From Vicinamibacteria bacterium (GTDB lineage: Bacteria; Acidobacteriota; Vicinamibacteria; Fen-336; JAGNNV01), in assembly GCA_016650185.1 (NCBI GenBank), contig JAENWE010000085.1, positions 1 through 5,420 of the forward strand: a stretch of 5,420 nt of DNA, written 5' to 3'. Within the stretch, counting starts at the first letter, position 1, and each line of letters opens with the position of its first letter. Shown here piece by piece: positions 1 through 5,420 of the stretch. Position numbers and translations under genes: made by a program. The notes below the pieces were generated by a model that saw nothing but the letters and a program-made list of their open reading frames with translations, was not told where the DNA came from and did no database searches.

Positions 1-419
1 CCCTTCGGCTGCTGGACGCCATCGAATCGCGGGGCGGCGCGCTGCGCGCCATCGAGCGCGGGGAGATTCAGCGCGAAATCGAGGAATCGGCCTATCGTTT
101 CCAGCGCAGCCTGGAGACCGGAGACACCGTGATCGTCGGCGTCAATCAATTCGTCGAGGAGAACGAGATCCCGCGAACCGACCTGCTGCGGGTCGACCCG
201 GGCCTGGAACGCGATCAGGTGGAACGCCTGCGGGCGCTCCGGGCGCGGCGCGATGCGCCTTCATGGGCCGCGGCCCTGGACGCTCTCGCCAGGGCCGCCC
301 GCACGGAAACGAACCTCATGCCGTTGATCATCGACGCGGTCATCGCCTGGGCCACGGTGGGCGAGATCGCCACCTGCCTGCGCGGCGTGTTCGGCGAGCA
401 TCGCGACGCTCTCACGTGA
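1..419 (+). CDS. Methylmalonyl-CoA mutase-type acyl-CoA mutase, large subunit, C-terminal part (5' end outside window)
   Basis: This is the last ~138 codons of the catalytic, B12-dependent chain of an acyl-CoA mutase, read in the frame that starts at base 3. Enzymes of this family interconvert carbon-skeleton isomers such as methylmalonyl-CoA and succinyl-CoA in the cytoplasm. The recognisable stretch is GGALRAIERGEIQREIEES followed by AYRFQRSLETGD and IVGVNQF, which is characteristic of the end of the TIM-barrel domain. The closing NLMPLIIDAV ... ATVGEIATCLRGVFGEH is the usual C-terminus of large chains. The protein stops there with no cobalamin-binding (DxHxxG) domain, so it belongs to the split type whose B12 subunit is a separate protein. 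No such subunit follows in the window. The missing N-terminus prevents a choice between methylmalonyl-CoA, isobutyryl-CoA and related mutases. The stop codon overlaps the likely start of the next gene, which suggests co-transcription. Family confidence is high; substrate is unknown. Confidence 0.88.
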   Translation, partial: LRLLDAIESRGGALRAIERGEIQREIEESAYRFQRSLETGDTVIVGVNQFVEENEIPRTDLLRVDPGLERDQVERLRALRARRDAPSWAAALDALARAARTETNLMPLIIDAVIAWATVGEIATCLRGVFGEHRDALT

Positions 420-1486
420 GTTCGCCCCGCGCGGTGCGGCCGGGAGCGGCGCTCCTTGAGGTCCTCTTCCGGATGCGGCCCGAGGAGGCCATCGCCGCCC
501 TGTTCCTGCTGCCCACCACCTGGCTCACCAGCTGGGCCCACTACTTCGGCCCCATGTCCGGAGCCATCGGCCCAAGGTTCGCCGGCGGGGTCCTTCGAAT
601 CGGCGTGGCCTTCCTCTGCGGGGGCACCTTGCTCGTGGCCGCGCGGCGCCGGCCCGCGCCCGGCACTCCCCTGTTCATGCTCCGGGAGATGCTGCCTTTT
701 CTCCTGTGCATCCTCATCTACACGAACCTCCACGACACCATTGGATTCGTGAACTCGAACGACATCCACGACACGCTGCTCGCCCTCGACGTCTGGCTCT
801 TCGGAGTGGAGCCCACCCTCTGGGCGGAGCAGTTCTATTCACGCGGCCGCACCGAGGCGTTTCAACTCTTCTACATGAGCTTCACCTTGATCGCCCCGGC
901 GGTGCCGATGGCGCTCCTCCTGCAGAAAAGGTCCGCCGACTTCAGGCGCGCGTCCCTCTCGATCATTGTCTGCTTCTATATGGGCTACGCGCTTTACCTC
1001 ATCTTTCCCTCCGCCCCACCTCGCATCGCCATGGCCCAGGAGTTCAAGAAGACTCTGGGAGGCGATCCCGTTCCTGCTGAACCCAGGGCACTCGCCTGGC
1101 CCTGGGAAGCGGGGGAGGCGTCAAGGGCCGCGCGAGGCGCGGCTGCGTCACCGGCGGGCTCTCTGGACTTCGCATCGAGGGCGGCCGAAAACACCCTGGC
1201 CCTCTTGCCCACGGACTCGCGGGCGGCCTTCCCTTCGCTCCATGCGGCGGTTTCCCTCCTGTCCCTGGGTCTCGCCTGGCGGTTTACCCGCCCTCTGTTC
1301 TTCCTTCTCACCCCGGCGGTTTTGGGACTTTGGGCCTCGACCATCTACCTGAGGCACCATTTCGTGGTCGATCTATTCGCGGGCTTTGCTCTGGCCCCCG
1401 CCGCCTACCTCCTGAGTCCTCGCCTGGAGTCCTGGTGGGCGGCCAGGCAGAAGATCTTCGCCCCCCAAATCGACGAGCCCTTCTAG
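416..1486 (+). CDS. PAP2_3 (Aur1/Ipt1-like) family integral membrane phosphatase or phosphotransferase
   Basis: The protein is 356 aa if it starts at GTG 416, which overlaps the upstream stop as GTGA. An in-frame ATG at 473 is an alternative, with GAGG at 458-461 as a rather distant ribosome site. About six to eight hydrophobic segments are visible, roughly at residues 26-40, 58-76, 91-103, 149-170, 181-200, 276-288, 293-309 and 316-333. PAP2 signatures are present: IFPSAPPR (196-203, the Arg-containing first motif), AAFPSLHA (270-277, His276) and YLRHHFVVD (311-319, His315 and Asp319). LALDVWLFGVEPT (122-134) and FPSAPPR resemble the inositolphosphotransferase/Aur1 branch of PAP2 rather than simple PgpB-type phosphatases. 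By family knowledge it would cleave or transfer a phosphate-linked lipid headgroup at the outer face of the inner membrane; the real substrate cannot be read from sequence. An Ala/Pro-rich loop of about 65 residues separates motifs one and two. Confidence 0.85.
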   Translation: MSSPRAVRPGAALLEVLFRMRPEEAIAALFLLPTTWLTSWAHYFGPMSGAIGPRFAGGVLRIGVAFLCGGTLLVAARRRPAPGTPLFMLREMLPFLLCILIYTNLHDTIGFVNSNDIHDTLLALDVWLFGVEPTLWAEQFYSRGRTEAFQLFYMSFTLIAPAVPMALLLQKRSADFRRASLSIIVCFYMGYALYLIFPSAPPRIAMAQEFKKTLGGDPVPAEPRALAWPWEAGEASRAARGAAASPAGSLDFASRAAENTLALLPTDSRAAFPSLHAAVSLLSLGLAWRFTRPLFFLLTPAVLGLWASTIYLRHHFVVDLFAGFALAPAAYLLSPRLESWWAARQKIFAPQIDEPF

Positions 1487-1498
1487 AGGCTTCCCAAC

Positions 1499-1527
1499 AA
1501 AAAAGGGCGGGCTCCGAAGAGCCCGCC
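1499..1527 (-). terminator. Intrinsic terminator with UUCG tetraloop for the DUF2911 gene
   Basis: On the minus strand a perfect 9-bp stem (GGCGGGCTC paired with GAGCCCGCC, positions 1527-1506) is closed by a TTCG loop in C(UUCG)G context. A single C and then six Ts (1504-1499) follow. It begins 28 nt after the DUF2911 stop codon, which is the expected geometry. On the plus strand the homopolymer lies before the stem and no T run follows, so it should act mainly on minus-strand transcription. It may still block read-through from this side into the convergent PAP2 gene. Confidence 0.9.
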
Positions 1528-1555
1528 GCAGATCGACCGAAACAAGTTCGAACGA

Positions 1556-2137
1556 CTACTTGCCGGGCATGACCTCGGCCGAAAAGCTCTTGTCGCCCCA
1601 AGCCAGAGTCAGGGTGGCGCCTTTCCCTTTGGGGGTCAAGGTGATCGCGAACGGATCGACGACGCCGGCGTTCTTGCCGGGGGTGAGGACCACTCGAGCC
1701 ACTTCGTCCTTGCCGATGTTCTTGTCGTAGTCCTCCATGACCGGCCAGGGCTCGTCGGCGAGGGCGGGGGGAGCGGCCGCAAAAATGGTCTTGAGCGCCA
1801 CTCCCAGATCCTTGTTGACGGCCAGAGAATAGGTCCCGTCCAGGCCCACCGGGACGTACAGCGAGTACTTGCCGGCCGGGATGGCCTTGCCGCCAATCGT
1901 GATGGGCCCGGCCGTAGTGATGGTCGTGACCTGGTCGCGGCCGGCGCGCCAGATTCTGTCCGGCGACAGGCCCTTCATCAGTTCATCGAGCGAGCGAGCG
2001 CCGAGTTTGGCCTGGCCATAGTCAATGCTCACGGCCTTGCCGCCAACCTGGGCCTCAGCCTTGCCGCGCGCCGGCATCTGGGCAAGAGCACTGGTCGCCG
2101 CGGCGAGGGTTAACGCCAGAACAGTCAGTTTCTTCAT
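1556..2137 (-). CDS. Exported DUF2911 family protein
   Basis: A 193-aa protein starting at ATG 2137. This start gives a textbook signal peptide: MKK, a hydrophobic core LTVLALTLAAATS, and a likely cleavage after ALA (A19|Q20). An upstream in-frame ATG at 2206 would add 23 polar residues ahead of the signal and is less likely. Possible ribosome sites on the minus strand are GGGAG, 11 nt before the ATG, and GGAAG, 3 nt before it; neither is ideally spaced. The mature part shows the DUF2911 pattern: VSIDYGQAKLGARS (36-49, usually YGRP..KGR), IWRAGRDQVTTITT (62-75, usually WR.GaNe.T), IPAGKYSLYV (86-95), and a late LTLAWGDKSFSAEV (176-189). The family has no established biochemical role; it is probably a beta-rich periplasmic protein. 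The gene lies downstream of gatB on the same strand, 146 bp away, and ends at a strong terminator. It may have its own promoter, but I see no convincing one. Confidence 0.85.
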   Translation of the reverse strand: MKKLTVLALTLAAATSALAQMPARGKAEAQVGGKAVSIDYGQAKLGARSLDELMKGLSPDRIWRAGRDQVTTITTAGPITIGGKAIPAGKYSLYVPVGLDGTYSLAVNKDLGVALKTIFAAAPPALADEPWPVMEDYDKNIGKDEVARVVLTPGKNAGVVDPFAITLTPKGKGATLTLAWGDKSFSAEVMPGK

Positions 2138-2239
2138 AGTCTTCCAAACTCCCAATGTCGGTGTGGTCATCGGTGATGGACGAGCGCCCACCGCAAGAAC
2201 GCCCAATCGTCCACGCCCTATCTTCTCGCAGGAAGGGAC

Positions 2240-2269
2240 TTGGGACCGAATGGCCGCGATTCAACCCAA
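2240..2269 (-). other. Weak interrupted hairpin after gatB
   Basis: The outer arms TTGGG/CCCAA (5 bp) and inner arms GAAT/ATTC (4 bp) pair across a 2x3 internal loop and a 7-nt apical loop. The structure starts 14 nt past the gatB stop on the minus strand. No T run follows, so it is not a standard intrinsic terminator; it could be an RNA 3'-end structure or chance. The rest of the 146-bp gap (2138-2283) shows no clear promoter or small gene. Confidence 0.2.
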
Positions 2270-2283
2270 AGGGGAACAAGGTC

Positions 2284-3765
2284 TCAGGCCAAGTCGAGCG
2301 CCGCTTTGACGAGGTCATTCACGATCTTCGGATTCGCGCGGCCGCCGGTCTTCTTCATGACCTGGCCGACGAACCAGCCGATCGTATTGGTTCGACCCTT
2401 CTTGTAGGCCGCGACCTGATCCGACGACGCGGCGATGACCTCTCGGATGGCGGCTTCGATGGCGCCGGTGTCGGACACCTGCGAGAGACCGTCACGCTCG
2501 ACCATGGCTTTCGGCGACTCTCCGGAAGACCACATCCGGGCAAAGACATCCTTGGCCGTCTTGCCGTTGATGGTCCCCGAGTCGATGAGCCGGATGAGTT
2601 CGGCGAGCGAGGCAGGCGTGATCGGAAACACAGCGAACGACGCCTCGGAATCCTCCGCCCCGCGACCCTTCATCTCCCGCATGACCTCGGTCATCACCCA
2701 GTTCGAGGCGGCTTTCCCGTTGCCGGACTCTTTGGCCACGGCTTCGAAGAAATCCGCGACCTCGCGGGTCAGGGTGAGGACCTCGGCGTCGTAAGGCGGA
2801 ATTCCGTAGGTGGTCACGAAACGGGACCGTTTCGCGGAAGGCATCTCCGGAAGGGCCTTGAGCGTGTCGGCCCGCCACTCGGAGGAGATCACCAGCGGGG
2901 GAAGATCGGGCTCGGGAAAATACCGGTAGTCGTGGGCGTCTTCCTTGGATCGCATGGATGCCGTTTCATCCTTGTCGGCCCGATAGAGGCGGGTCTCCTG
3001 AACCACCTTTTGCCCAGCCTCCACGAGATGGACCTGCCGTTCGTATTCGTATTCGATGGCCCGGGACACATTCCGGAACGAGTTGAGGTTCTTGACTTCG
3101 GCGCGAGTGCCAAACTCGGTAGCCCCTCTCTCGCGCACCGACACGTTGGCGTCGCAACGCAAGGACCCTTCTTCCATATTGCAGTCCGAGACAAGGGCGT
3201 AGACCAGAATCGCTTTCAAGGCGGTCAGGTAGGCATGGGCTTCCTGGGACGAGCGGATGTCGGGCCTGCTCACAATCTCGATCAGGGGCGAGCCGCTGCG
3301 GTTCAGATCGACCCCGCTCTTCTCCTTGGACCAGGAGAAGCCTTCGTGAAGGAGCTTGCCCGCGTCTTCTTCCATGTGGATACGCTCGAGCCGCACCGTC
3401 TTTCTGGTCCCACCGGCATCCAGCGCCTCGACCTTGCCATCGGTGGCGTAGGGCCGGTCATACTGGGATATCTGGTAGCCCTTGGGAAGATCCGGGTAGA
3501 AGTAGTTCTTCCGAGCAAAAACCGAAGTCTCGTGGACCGTGCAGTCCGTGGCCAGAGCCGCGCGCAAAGCGAGGGTCACCGCTTCGCGACTCAGCACGGG
3601 CAGGGCTCCGGGCAGTCCCAGGCATACCGGGCAGACGTTGGTGTTGGGAGCGTCACCGAACTGATTGGGACACGAGCAGAAGAGCTTGGTCCTGGTCTTC
3701 ATCTGGCAATGCACTTCAAGCCCGATGACCATTTCGTATTTGTTTCTCAGCGGTTCTGGCAGCAT
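2284..3765 (-). CDS. gatB: Asp-tRNA(Asn)/Glu-tRNA(Gln) amidotransferase subunit B
   Basis: GatB is the tRNA-binding and kinase-like subunit of the cytoplasmic GatCAB complex. The complex activates misacylated Glu-tRNA(Gln) or Asp-tRNA(Asn) with ATP and amidates it with ammonia channelled from GatA. The 493-aa length is normal. Visible motifs in order are VIGLEVH (13-19), four Cys in a CxC...CxxC arrangement (30, 32, 45, 48) typical of a zinc site, RIHMEEDAGK (128-137), the PROSITE-type signature DLNRSGSPLIE (153-163), RCDANVSVR (203-211), VKNLNSF (224-230) and DYRYFPEPDLPPL (279-291). The C-terminal helical YqeY-like tail runs from about residue 345 and includes FVGQVMKKTGGRANP (465-479). ATG 3765 is the only usable start near the N-terminus: an in-frame TGA lies 21-24 bp upstream with no ATG, GTG or TTG between. 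No good Shine-Dalgarno sequence precedes it. gatA and gatC, often in an operon with gatB, are not adjacent. Confidence 0.97.
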   Translation of the reverse strand: MLPEPLRNKYEMVIGLEVHCQMKTRTKLFCSCPNQFGDAPNTNVCPVCLGLPGALPVLSREAVTLALRAALATDCTVHETSVFARKNYFYPDLPKGYQISQYDRPYATDGKVEALDAGGTRKTVRLERIHMEEDAGKLLHEGFSWSKEKSGVDLNRSGSPLIEIVSRPDIRSSQEAHAYLTALKAILVYALVSDCNMEEGSLRCDANVSVRERGATEFGTRAEVKNLNSFRNVSRAIEYEYERQVHLVEAGQKVVQETRLYRADKDETASMRSKEDAHDYRYFPEPDLPPLVISSEWRADTLKALPEMPSAKRSRFVTTYGIPPYDAEVLTLTREVADFFEAVAKESGNGKAASNWVMTEVMREMKGRGAEDSEASFAVFPITPASLAELIRLIDSGTINGKTAKDVFARMWSSGESPKAMVERDGLSQVSDTGAIEAAIREVIAASSDQVAAYKKGRTNTIGWFVGQVMKKTGGRANPKIVNDLVKAALDLA

Positions 3766-3777
3766 TGGCGATCTTTT

Positions 3778-3786
3778 AGTGTATCA
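3778..3786 (-). promoter_or_regulatory. Candidate extended -10 promoter element for gatB
   Basis: TGATACACT on the minus strand fits TGnTAnAnT, an extended -10 for a sigma70-like factor. The hexamer TACACT matches TATAAT at four of six positions. No good -35 is seen 17 bp upstream, which extended -10 promoters can tolerate. Transcription would begin about 6-7 nt before the gatB ATG, making a nearly leaderless mRNA. This agrees with the lack of a ribosome-binding site but is only pattern-based. Confidence 0.3.
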
Positions 3787-3818
3787 ACGGGCGTCAGCCG
3801 ATCGGCGGGCACCAGATA

Positions 3819-3822
3819 GAGG
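3819..3822 (+). promoter_or_regulatory. Ribosome-binding site that fixes the TTG start of mtgA
   Basis: GAGG lies 5 nt before TTG 3828. In this frame the nearest upstream stop is TAG 3777-3779, and no ATG, GTG or other TTG lies between it and 3828. The site therefore supports initiation at a TTG codon. Confidence 0.6.
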
Positions 3823-3827
3823 CTTTA

Positions 3828-4736
3828 TTGAGACGCATTTTCCGCTGGATCAAAAGGGGCGCCCAGGCGCTGCTGGCTGGCACTGTCCTGATGGGAACCT
3901 GGATTCTCCTCGGCCTTCCCTGGCGGTCGGCGGTCCGCGACCTCGCGCAACAGGTGCCCGACGTGACCAGCGTCATGCGTCAGAGGGAGGATGAAGCCAG
4001 AGCGGCCGGGCGCAAACCGCGACACATCCAGAAGACCGTCCCCCTCAGAAGCATCTCCAAGAACCTCATCCACGCGGTTCTCTCCGCCGAAGACCCCAAC
4101 TTCTTCGGACACGAAGGGATCGACTGGGATGCCATCAAAGAGTCGATCGAGACGAATATCGAGGAGGGCCGCTACGCCCGAGGGGGCAGCACCATCACTC
4201 AGCAACTGGCCAAAAATCTCTTCTTCACCACTCGCAAGAGCCTGATTCGCAAAGCCCGAGAAGCCATCGTGGCCACCTGGATGGAACACGACCTGGAGAA
4301 GAAGCGGATCATCGAGATCTATCTGAACGTGATCGAGTGGGGCGATGGCGTCTATGGCTGTGAGGCCGCGGCCAGGCGCTACTACGGGTCGAGTTGCGGA
4401 GCCCTGGACGTGGATCAGGCAGCGGGCCTCGCCGCCATGATTCCGTCGCCTCGCCGCATCAATCCGCGCACGAACCCTGGCCTCCATGCCCGGGCCACCC
4501 GGAGGGTCCTGAGGCGGATGCGCTGGGCAGGGTATCTGAAACGCGACATCCGCGACATGGGAAAGGCGCCAGAGAAGATCCTTCTCGACGAGACCGAGGC
4601 CGGGCCCGAACCTCAGGAACAGGATGATCCGCCGGTCCCACCGACGCCGACGCCGACGCCAACCTCGCCACCCGCTCCGACCGGAGGACCGGTTTCCGGG
4701 CGAGGTCACAACTCGGCCTTTCCCGCACGAGCATGA
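3828..4736 (+). CDS. mtgA: Monofunctional peptidoglycan glycosyltransferase (GT51)
   Basis: This enzyme polymerises lipid II into glycan strands on the outer face of the inner membrane. The 302-aa product starts at TTG. A basic N-terminus (MRRIFRWIKR) leads into one membrane anchor at about residues 11-31, leaving the rest periplasmic. GT51 motifs are intact: SAEDPNFFGHEG (86-97, with the catalytic-base Glu88), GGSTITQQLAKNLFF (119-133), RKAREA (141-146, Glu145 at the second conserved acid) and KKRIIEIYLNVIEWGDGVYG (158-177), then AARRYYG (181-187). No transpeptidase domain follows, which separates it from bifunctional class A PBPs. The catalytic region ends near residue 235. It is followed by an unusual tail of about 50 residues rich in Pro and Thr (267-287) that typical MtgA proteins lack as far as I know. 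It diverges from gatB over a 62-bp spacer and is followed by a methyltransferase after 13 bp. Confidence 0.95.
   Translation: MRRIFRWIKRGAQALLAGTVLMGTWILLGLPWRSAVRDLAQQVPDVTSVMRQREDEARAAGRKPRHIQKTVPLRSISKNLIHAVLSAEDPNFFGHEGIDWDAIKESIETNIEEGRYARGGSTITQQLAKNLFFTTRKSLIRKAREAIVATWMEHDLEKKRIIEIYLNVIEWGDGVYGCEAAARRYYGSSCGALDVDQAAGLAAMIPSPRRINPRTNPGLHARATRRVLRRMRWAGYLKRDIRDMGKAPEKILLDETEAGPEPQEQDDPPVPPTPTPTPTSPPAPTGGPVSGRGHNSAFPARA
4641..4658 (+). repeat. CCGACG hexamer repeat (x3) coding a Pro-Thr tract in mtgA
   Basis: Three perfect copies of CCGACG, followed by the related CCAACC at 4659-4664, encode PTPTPTPT (residues 272-279) in the MtgA tail. The perfect DNA repeat suggests slippage-driven length change, always in frame because the unit is 6 bp. 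Confidence 0.7.
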
Positions 4737-4749
4737 TCGAATTTCGATC
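4735..4749. repeat. 15-bp palindrome between mtgA and the methyltransferase gene
   Basis: GATCGAA and TTCGATC form a perfect 7-bp inverted repeat around a single T. It begins within the mtgA stop codon and ends directly before the GTG start of the next gene, filling the whole gap. It is too compact for a stable RNA hairpin and has no T run, so it is not a terminator. It could be a DNA-binding site or chance. Confidence 0.5.
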
Positions 4750-5420
4750 GTGAGCGCGCCCCTGGAAAATGCCGATGTTGAAACCGCCTCCCTTGGCTAC
4801 GCGAAGCGGTTCGATTCACCGGTGGGCGAATGGATGCTGGCTACCCAAATGGAAATCACCAAGGAGCTGCTCCGCGATCTGGAGAAGGCCAGCCTTCTCG
4901 ATGTCGGCGGAGGACACGGCCAGGTGGCGCCGACGCTCGCGATTCGGGGTCTCAACGTGAGCGTCCTCGCCAGTTCCGAGGCGGCGGTTGGGGCCGGCCT
5001 GCGCCCGGCCGTGGGCTCCGGCCTCGTGCATCTCATCACCGGCGATTTGAGACGGCCGCCGATTGAAGACCGGTCGTTCGATGTCGTCTTGAGCTACCGG
5101 CTCCTCGCTCACGCCCACGACCTCCCCGCCCTGATCGCCGGCCTGACGCGCTTGGCGCGCCGGGCCGTGATCGTGGACTACGCAACCAAGCGCAGCTTCA
5201 ACGCCGCCGCCGATCTTCTTTTCGCGGCCAAGAAGAAAGTCGAGCAGAACACCCGGCCGTTCATGGTCACGCGGGATCGAGACCTGGCCGCGCTGTTTCG
5301 GAGGGAAGGGTTTGCCCTGCGCGCGAGGCGACCCCAGTTCTTCTGGCCCATGGCTCTCCACCGCGCGCTGAAGACTCCCCTCCTCTCCCGCGCCCTGGAA
5401 GGCGTGGCCGCCGGGCTCGG
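4750..5420 (+). CDS. Class I SAM-dependent methyltransferase (3' end outside window)
   Basis: An open frame of 223 complete codons, with no stop before the right edge. The start is probably GTG 4750; no Shine-Dalgarno sequence precedes it, so coupling to mtgA translation is plausible. An early segment, YAKRFDSPVGEWML (17-30), leads into the Rossmann-type fold. SAM-binding motif I is LLDVGGGHGQV (49-59). After strand two, NVSVLASSEA (69-78) has Ala74 where an acidic residue usually binds the SAM ribose. The later motifs are ITGDLRRPP (96-104) and RSFDVVLSYRLLAHAHD (108-124), then AVIVDYATK (139-147) as strand five. The region after residue 148, with FNAAADLLFAAKKKVEQNT, looks like a helical cap that may hold the substrate site. 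The substrate cannot be inferred. The 13-bp spacing suggests an operon with mtgA. Family confidence is high; function is unknown. Confidence 0.85.
   Translation, partial: MSAPLENADVETASLGYAKRFDSPVGEWMLATQMEITKELLRDLEKASLLDVGGGHGQVAPTLAIRGLNVSVLASSEAAVGAGLRPAVGSGLVHLITGDLRRPPIEDRSFDVVLSYRLLAHAHDLPALIAGLTRLARRAVIVDYATKRSFNAAADLLFAAKKKVEQNTRPFMVTRDRDLAALFRREGFALRARRPQFFWPMALHRALKTPLLSRALEGVAAGL

Noticed and set aside
129..131. GTG at 129 as a gene start
   Set aside because: It is the Val codon inside the conserved mutase segment ETGDTVIVG. The conserved family sequence runs unbroken from the left edge.
263..415. N-terminal extension of the PAP2 protein from an ATG at 263
   Set aside because: The extra 51 residues are Arg/Gly/His-rich, overlap conserved mutase coding sequence and have no membrane character. 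The GTG at 416 or ATG at 473 fits better.
215..769. A 184-codon minus-strand open frame across the mutase and PAP2 genes
   Set aside because: It spans two plus-strand genes, is rich in Gly, Arg and Pro, and has no recognisable domain.
2138..2283. A sigma70-type promoter for the DUF2911 gene
   Set aside because: I scanned the minus strand of this gap and found no -35/-10 pair with acceptable spacing and match. The gene may be read from gatB.
2155..3819. A 554-codon plus-strand open frame covering all of gatB
   Set aside because: It lies wholly antisense to a gatB with every expected motif. Long antisense frames are common in GC-rich coding DNA, and its translation shows no recognisable domain.
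3825..4709. A 294-codon minus-strand open frame opposite mtgA
   Set aside because: It is antisense to an intact GT51 gene and has low-complexity composition with no family resemblance.
4769..4960. Short plus-strand frame from ATG 4769
   Set aside because: It is out of frame with the methyltransferase motifs, and its translation is Arg/Ser/Pro-rich with no domain.
4816..5361. A 181-codon minus-strand open frame at the right end
   Set aside because: It is the antisense shadow of the methyltransferase frame, which has clear SAM-binding motifs.
1..5420. CRISPR array, tRNA or rRNA gene, insertion sequence, riboswitch
   Set aside because: No regularly spaced direct repeats, cloverleaf-like segments, transposase motifs or known leader structures could be seen. 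Nearly all of the sequence is accounted for by coding regions.

Overview
The window is a GC-rich piece of bacterial chromosome with ordinary, tightly packed housekeeping and envelope genes. The organism is probably a diderm (Gram-negative-type) bacterium. It has a monofunctional peptidoglycan glycosyltransferase of the MtgA type, an exported DUF2911 protein with a classical signal peptide, and a GatB subunit showing that it makes Gln-tRNA and/or Asn-tRNA by transamidation. The mix of a split-type acyl-CoA mutase, DUF2911 and a PAP2_3 protein would fit a GC-rich lineage such as Acidobacteriota or a deltaproteobacterium-like group. That placement is inference from gene content, not something the sequence proves.

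Layout. Positions 1-419 (+) hold the C-terminus of the large subunit of a methylmalonyl-CoA mutase-type enzyme, cut by the left edge. Its stop overlaps by four bases the probable GTG start of a multi-pass PAP2_3 (Aur1/Ipt1-like) membrane phosphatase/phosphotransferase at 416-1486 (+). This gene converges on a small exported DUF2911 protein at 1556-2137 (-). The 69-bp gap between them holds a clear intrinsic terminator for the minus strand, with a C(UUCG)G tetraloop and six Us. Upstream of the DUF2911 gene on the same strand is gatB, 2284-3765 (-). A 62-bp divergent spacer separates gatB from a TTG-started mtgA at 3828-4736 (+). After 13 bp comes a class I SAM-dependent methyltransferase starting at 4750 (+) that runs off the right edge.

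How the genes relate. There are two plus-strand transcription units (mutase-PAP2 and mtgA-methyltransferase) and one minus-strand block (gatB, then DUF2911). GatB acts in translation, MtgA in cell-wall polymerisation and the PAP2 protein in the membrane. No shared pathway joins all of them. gatA and gatC are not next to gatB, and no B12-binding subunit follows the mutase within the window.

I found no CRISPR array, tRNA or rRNA gene, mobile element or defence system, and nothing that amounts to a new multi-gene system. The points most worth a second look are small: a palindrome and six-codon reading frame linking mtgA to the methyltransferase, a Pro/Thr tail on MtgA, a missing acidic residue in the methyltransferase fold, and a possibly near-leaderless gatB.
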